Shown one piece after another: positions 61,065-64,000 of a DNA stretch of 64,000 bases. The notes beneath the pieces were generated by a model. It searched no databases. It was not told the origin of the DNA and saw only the letters and a program-made list of their open reading frames with translations. Position 1 is the stretch's first letter; every line of letters starts with the position of its first letter. Made by a program: the position numbers and the translations under genes. The DNA is from Thermococcus sp. EP1 (GTDB lineage Archaea > Methanobacteriota_B > Thermococci > Thermococcales > Thermococcaceae): contig NZ_JXCG01000001.1 of the NCBI RefSeq assembly GCF_001317345.1, positions 248,001-312,000 of the forward strand. Direction: 5' to 3'.

Positions 61065-61514
61065 GTGGCACTTGATAATATTGACAAGATGATTTTAAGG
61101 TTCCTCCAAGAGAATGGAAGAATGAGTTATTCAGAGATAGCAAGAAGAACTGGAGTTCCAGAATCCACAGTAAGGCTAAGAGTAAAAAGACTCATGGAAG
61201 AGGGAATAATAAGGAAGTTTGCCGCTCTTATAAACCCTTTTAAGGCCGGTTATACAATAGTGGCGTTTATAGCAGTGGATGTTGAGCCAAGCAAAATCAA
61301 GAGGGCTGTAGAAGAATTATCCAAACTCCCAGAAGTGGATGTATTAGGAATAGCAACCGGGGCCCATGATATTTTAATGCAAGTAACTGTGAGAGATCTT
61401 CAAGAGCTAGAGAACTTCCTTATAGAAAAGCTAGGAAAAGTGGAAGGAATAAAAAGTACTGAAACCTCAATACTAACAAGTGTTAAAAAATGGGGATATG
61501 CAAGGGTCTTTTAA
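61065..61514 (+). CDS. Lrp/AsnC family transcriptional regulator
   Basis: A 149-residue regulator. The N-terminal winged helix has L-D-N-I-D-K-M-I-L-R-F-L-Q-E-N-G-R then Y-S-E-I-A-R-R-T-G-V-P-E-S-T-V-R-L-R-V. The C-terminal RAM domain has V-L-G-I-A-T-G-A-H-D-I-L-M-Q-V. The GTG at 61065 is chosen because GGTGAT lies four bases before it. A TATA-like ATATTTAAA lies around 61010-61020. It likely controls the divergent aminotransferase gene. Confidence 0.88.
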   Translation: MALDNIDKMILRFLQENGRMSYSEIARRTGVPESTVRLRVKRLMEEGIIRKFAALINPFKAGYTIVAFIAVDVEPSKIKRAVEELSKLPEVDVLGIATGAHDILMQVTVRDLQELENFLIEKLGKVEGIKSTETSILTSVKKWGYARVF

Positions 61515-61558
61515 CTTATCGGGTGGGAAGCCCCACCCTTTCAAGTGGGGTAGTTCAC
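61515..61558. mobile_element. solo right-end-like scar of an IS200/IS605-type element
   Basis: G-G-G-T-G-G-G-A-A-G then CCCCAC-N8-GTGGGG (61531-61550) and TAGTTCAC match the hairpin-plus-tail arrangement at the right ends of archaeal IS605-type transposons and their guide-RNA scaffolds. No tnpA or tnpB gene is present, so only the end remains. It lies between the Lrp stop and the antiporter stop. Confidence 0.5.
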
Positions 61559-62823
61559 CGGTTTTTTCGTGGTCTCTTCAAGGAATGTATCCGCCTTTTT
61601 GTTTCTTTGACAGCCTCAACCCTCTTTTGGGCCTTCCCTTGTTTCATGGCTTCAACTTCCTCCTTAAAAGCCCACTTAAGGAGTGGAGGTGTTATCAAGA
61701 CAGATATTGTAATGAAAATCAAAGTGGCCGCTATAAACTTTGGAGCATCGCTTTCTGGAATTGCTCCACCATGAATAGCCACCATAAGATCGACCAAAGC
61801 CACTTCAGTCCTTGGAATTGAGCCTATTCCCATTTGAAGGGCCTTCTTAGTGCTCCAACCCATTACAACTGCCCCAACACCCCTACCAAGCACTTTTCCA
61901 ACCACTGCTATGATGGTCAAAACTCCAGCTAAAGATATAGCATCAAAACTTGTAAAAACCCTCAAATCAAGCATTGCTCCAGTGTAAACAAAGAAAACAG
62001 GGACCAAAAAACCATAACCAATAGCTCTCACATCTTCCATTATCCTCTTACCCTCAGGAAGTCTTGAAAGGACAAGGCCTGCCATGAAAGCCCCCTCAAT
62101 AGCAGCATCAAACCAATGTTCAGCCAAAGCAGAAAACAGGAACATCAAAGCAAGCACCATTCCAAGAATACCCTTTTCCACATGAAGCCATTCCACAAAG
62201 CGGAGATATTTATCTATGCTGTACCAGGCCACTAAACCTGTGATTATAAAAAACACCGCCATTTTACTAATTAAGCCCAAAATGCTCCCAGTACCAACCG
62301 CAAATATGATAAGTGCTATACCCAAGAAATCATCCATAACACTTGCACTTAAAGAAGCAGCCCCCACTTCACTTCTTAAAACCCCAAGATCCATCATAAC
62401 CCTAACGGTAATTCCTATGCTTGTGGCAGTTAAAAGAACTCCACCAGCAAAGGCCTCTCTAGAGGGATATCCCATAAGTTTAAGTCCGAAATAACCAAGA
62501 ACCAAGGGTACAAAAACTCCCAAGAGGGTAGAAACCGTTGCAACTGCACCAGTCTTTTTAAGCATTTCAACATCAGTATCAAGACCACCTAGGAAAAGAA
62601 GGAATATTATTCCAAGCCTAGCTAAAAACTCAAAAGTCTCATTTGAGTGTAGAGTTAAATATTGTGGGCTAATGAGCCCAAAATAAATCAGGTTTCCGAG
62701 AATCATACCCATAAGTATTTCTCCCAAAACACCAGGGAGTTCAAAACGCTCCATTATATGATCGCCTAATTTGCTAAAAACCAAGGCTACTCCCAGGGTG
62801 AAGAGGAGCCATGTCGCGTCCAT
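61555..62823 (-). CDS. CPA2-type monovalent cation/proton antiporter
   Basis: A 422-residue transporter with about 12 membrane segments. It carries the CPA2 marks L-G-E-I-L-M-G-M-I-L-G-N, L-F-L-G-G-L-D-T-D and S-A-S-V-M-D-D-F-L-G-I-A with the paired aspartates of Na+(K+)/H+ exchangers. GGTGG precedes the ATG. The very end (R-P-R-K-N-R) and its stop fall against the transposon-like scar, so the native C-terminus may have been altered. It overlaps the CBS gene by 37 bases and is co-transcribed with it. Confidence 0.88.
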   Translation of the reverse strand: MDATWLLFTLGVALVFSKLGDHIMERFELPGVLGEILMGMILGNLIYFGLISPQYLTLHSNETFEFLARLGIIFLLFLGGLDTDVEMLKKTGAVATVSTLLGVFVPLVLGYFGLKLMGYPSREAFAGGVLLTATSIGITVRVMMDLGVLRSEVGAASLSASVMDDFLGIALIIFAVGTGSILGLISKMAVFFIITGLVAWYSIDKYLRFVEWLHVEKGILGMVLALMFLFSALAEHWFDAAIEGAFMAGLVLSRLPEGKRIMEDVRAIGYGFLVPVFFVYTGAMLDLRVFTSFDAISLAGVLTIIAVVGKVLGRGVGAVVMGWSTKKALQMGIGSIPRTEVALVDLMVAIHGGAIPESDAPKFIAATLIFITISVLITPPLLKWAFKEEVEAMKQGKAQKRVEAVKETKRRIHSLKRPRKNR

Positions 62824-63311
62824 TGGACACCACCCACTTTAATCAGCCTTAAAAATTCGTCAATGAGCAACCTTAGGCTTATCTCGCCTTTTAAAGTATT
62901 ATTTTCATCAACAATTGCTAAGATCTGAACTTTATAGCGCCTCATTTTTGTTAAAGCATCCAGCACTGTAGAGTCTTCGTCTATTGTCATTATATTTCGT
63001 TCCATGACATCAGCAGCCTTTTCTGCCCCACCCAAAATCGACTTAAAGACTGCACTTATATTCCCAAGTCTTGCTTTAGTGGTCTCTGGTGGTAACAGAA
63101 TACACATAACGTCCAGATACCTTATTACACCTTCAAGTTTCATGCTTTCCCTATCATTCACAACCCAAACGTGATGTCTTGTTCTAAGCAGCTTAAGCAC
63201 GTTAACGATGGGTGAATCCAAAGTAACAATTGGCATTGAGATTATTGGTGGCATGATATCACTCAGCTTCATGGAATAAAAAGTCTGAAGGGCCTTTTCT
63301 ACGCCAGTCAT
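62787..63311 (-). CDS. CBS-domain pair protein
   Basis: A 174-residue protein with two CBS motifs: D-I-M-P-P-I-I-S-M-P-I-V-T-L-D-S-P-I-V-N-V-L near the start and V-M-E-R-N-I-M-T-I-D-E-D-S-T-V-L-D-A-L in the second half. CBS pairs bind adenine nucleotides and control transporters or enzymes. Its overlap with the antiporter gene downstream suggests that it regulates this transporter. Confidence 0.85.
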   Translation of the reverse strand: MTGVEKALQTFYSMKLSDIMPPIISMPIVTLDSPIVNVLKLLRTRHHVWVVNDRESMKLEGVIRYLDVMCILLPPETTKARLGNISAVFKSILGGAEKAADVMERNIMTIDEDSTVLDALTKMRRYKVQILAIVDENNTLKGEISLRLLIDEFLRLIKVGGVQWTRHGSSSPWE

Positions 63312-63425
63312 GCTCTCACCACCACAAACATAATTTAAAAGTTCTTAAAAAGATACGTGCCAAAAAATCTACATTCCTAAACATTTATAACCCATAAAGC
63401 ATACCCTTGCATAAGGTGGTACTTA

Positions 63426-63956
63426 ATGAAAAAAATTGTTGTAGGGATTCTTGCACTTCTCATAATTGCTGTTGTTGCAAGCGGGTGCATTGGTGGAGAA
63501 AACACCTCCCAGAGCACCACAGAACCCACAACCTCAACAGATTCTAACACATTCACCCTTGATAAATCAAAGTTCCACTTTTACATGTATGGGCTGGCCA
63601 CATGCCCCCATTGTAAAAAGATGAAAGAAGAACTCCCAAAATTCTTCGGAGAAAACTCCTTAACTTACTATGAAATACAAGGGAATGAATACAATGGCAA
63701 AATGTTTGAGCAACTCTATCAAATACTTGGCGTGACCGGAGTCCCCGTAATAGGAATATTCTATGATGGAAAGCTCTATGCAATAGTTAATGGTGAGTTC
63801 CCAGTAGATTATGCCGATGACTTCGTGGAAGAAGCAAAAAAAGCAAAGGGAGTTCTCTTTATAACTGACAAGGTTTATTTGATCCCAGAAAACAACACCG
63901 AAATCATTAATAAGCTTGAATACGTTTTCACCAATGGTGAGCCGAGTGAGATCTGA
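63426..63956 (+). CDS. thioredoxin-like lipoprotein with a CPHC active site
   Basis: A 176-residue extracytoplasmic thiol-disulfide protein. The signal peptide ends in a lipobox V-A-S-G-C (Cys21), then a Ser/Thr-rich linker (about 24-42). The thioredoxin domain has Y-G-L-A-T-C-P-H-C-K-K (Cys60, Cys63) and the cis-Pro in V-T-G-V-P-V. AAGGTGG precedes the ATG, with a TATA-like TTTATAAC near 63384. The next gene overlaps it and starts with a membrane segment, as would a CcdA-like electron donor. Confidence 0.85.
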   Translation: MKKIVVGILALLIIAVVASGCIGGENTSQSTTEPTTSTDSNTFTLDKSKFHFYMYGLATCPHCKKMKEELPKFFGENSLTYYEIQGNEYNGKMFEQLYQILGVTGVPVIGIFYDGKLYAIVNGEFPVDYADDFVEEAKKAKGVLFITDKVYLIPENNTEIINKLEYVFTNGEPSEI

Positions 63957-64000
63957 AATCAAAGTTTTGCTTTTAATTATCTTCTCTTCCCTCGGATTAA
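63946..64000 (+). CDS. membrane protein start, partial (runs off the right edge)
   Basis: The GTG at 63946, with GGTGAG four bases before it, opens a frame reading MRSEIKVLLLIIFSSLGL to the window end. It overlaps the thioredoxin gene by 11 bases. A basic start followed by a hydrophobic run suggests a signal or first membrane segment. A CcdA/DsbD-type partner would suit the context but cannot be shown. Confidence 0.5.
   Translation, partial: MRSEIKVLLLIIFSSLGL

Overview
The window is a piece of chromosome from a hyperthermophilic euryarchaeon of the order Thermococcales, probably a lower-GC Thermococcus-like species. The evidence is the many starts preceded by GGTGAT-type ribosome binding sites, tight gene packing, TATA-box promoters with no bacterial -35/-10 pattern, archaeal tRNAs, and families typical of the order (Lrp/AsnC regulator, DNA2/UPF1-like helicase, HEPN/MNT pair, ATP sulfurylase operon). 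The genus is inferred, not proven.

Layout. 1-1131: end of a DUF58 gene and a small membrane protein. 1509-18482: first surface-glycan locus (glycosyltransferases, ATP-grasp ligase, polysaccharide deacetylase, PHP hydrolase, sulfatase-fold enzymes, nucleotide-sugar dehydrogenase, toroid protein, GT-C-like membrane enzyme, sulfotransferase, and a flippase on the opposite strand). 18648-19443: a membrane-anchored beta-repeat protein and a decayed fragment of a second copy. 19619-29950: a complete phosphotransferase system (EIIB, EIIC, two EIIA, EI, HPr) with two SIS-domain proteins, NagA and an Orc1/Cdc6-like ATPase. 30009-35055: a minus-strand sulfate-activation operon (RHH regulator, ATP sulfurylase, DHH phosphoesterase, phosphodiesterase, APS kinase, TSUP permease). 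35289-35460: a strongly structured non-coding RNA. 35489-51096: second glycan locus with WbpB/E/D-like enzymes, more glycosyltransferases, two sulfatase-fold enzymes, a second flippase, a nucleotidyltransferase and a GalE-like epimerase. 51093-54266: two copies of a three-gene module (short secreted hydrophobic peptide, small membrane protein, SpoIIM/DUF95 protein) either side of a HEPN/MNT pair whose HEPN gene is broken. 54514-64000: transglutaminase-like protein, tRNA-Glu and tRNA-Ile, helicase, MFS transporter, class III aminotransferase, Lrp regulator, cation/proton antiporter, CBS protein and a thioredoxin-like lipoprotein.

How the parts may work together. The two glycan loci and the sulfate operon fit one picture: sulfate is activated to PAPS, a sulfotransferase decorates a lipid-linked or surface glycan containing diacetamido uronic acid, and a DHH phosphoesterase may recycle the PAP by-product. 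The PTS locus appears to import an N-acetylated amino sugar as its phosphate and pass it to NagA and the SIS proteins. The two most promising undescribed systems are this archaeal PTS, with its own operator motifs and a Cdc6-like candidate regulator, and the duplicated peptide/SpoIIM module, which resembles circular-bacteriocin gene sets.
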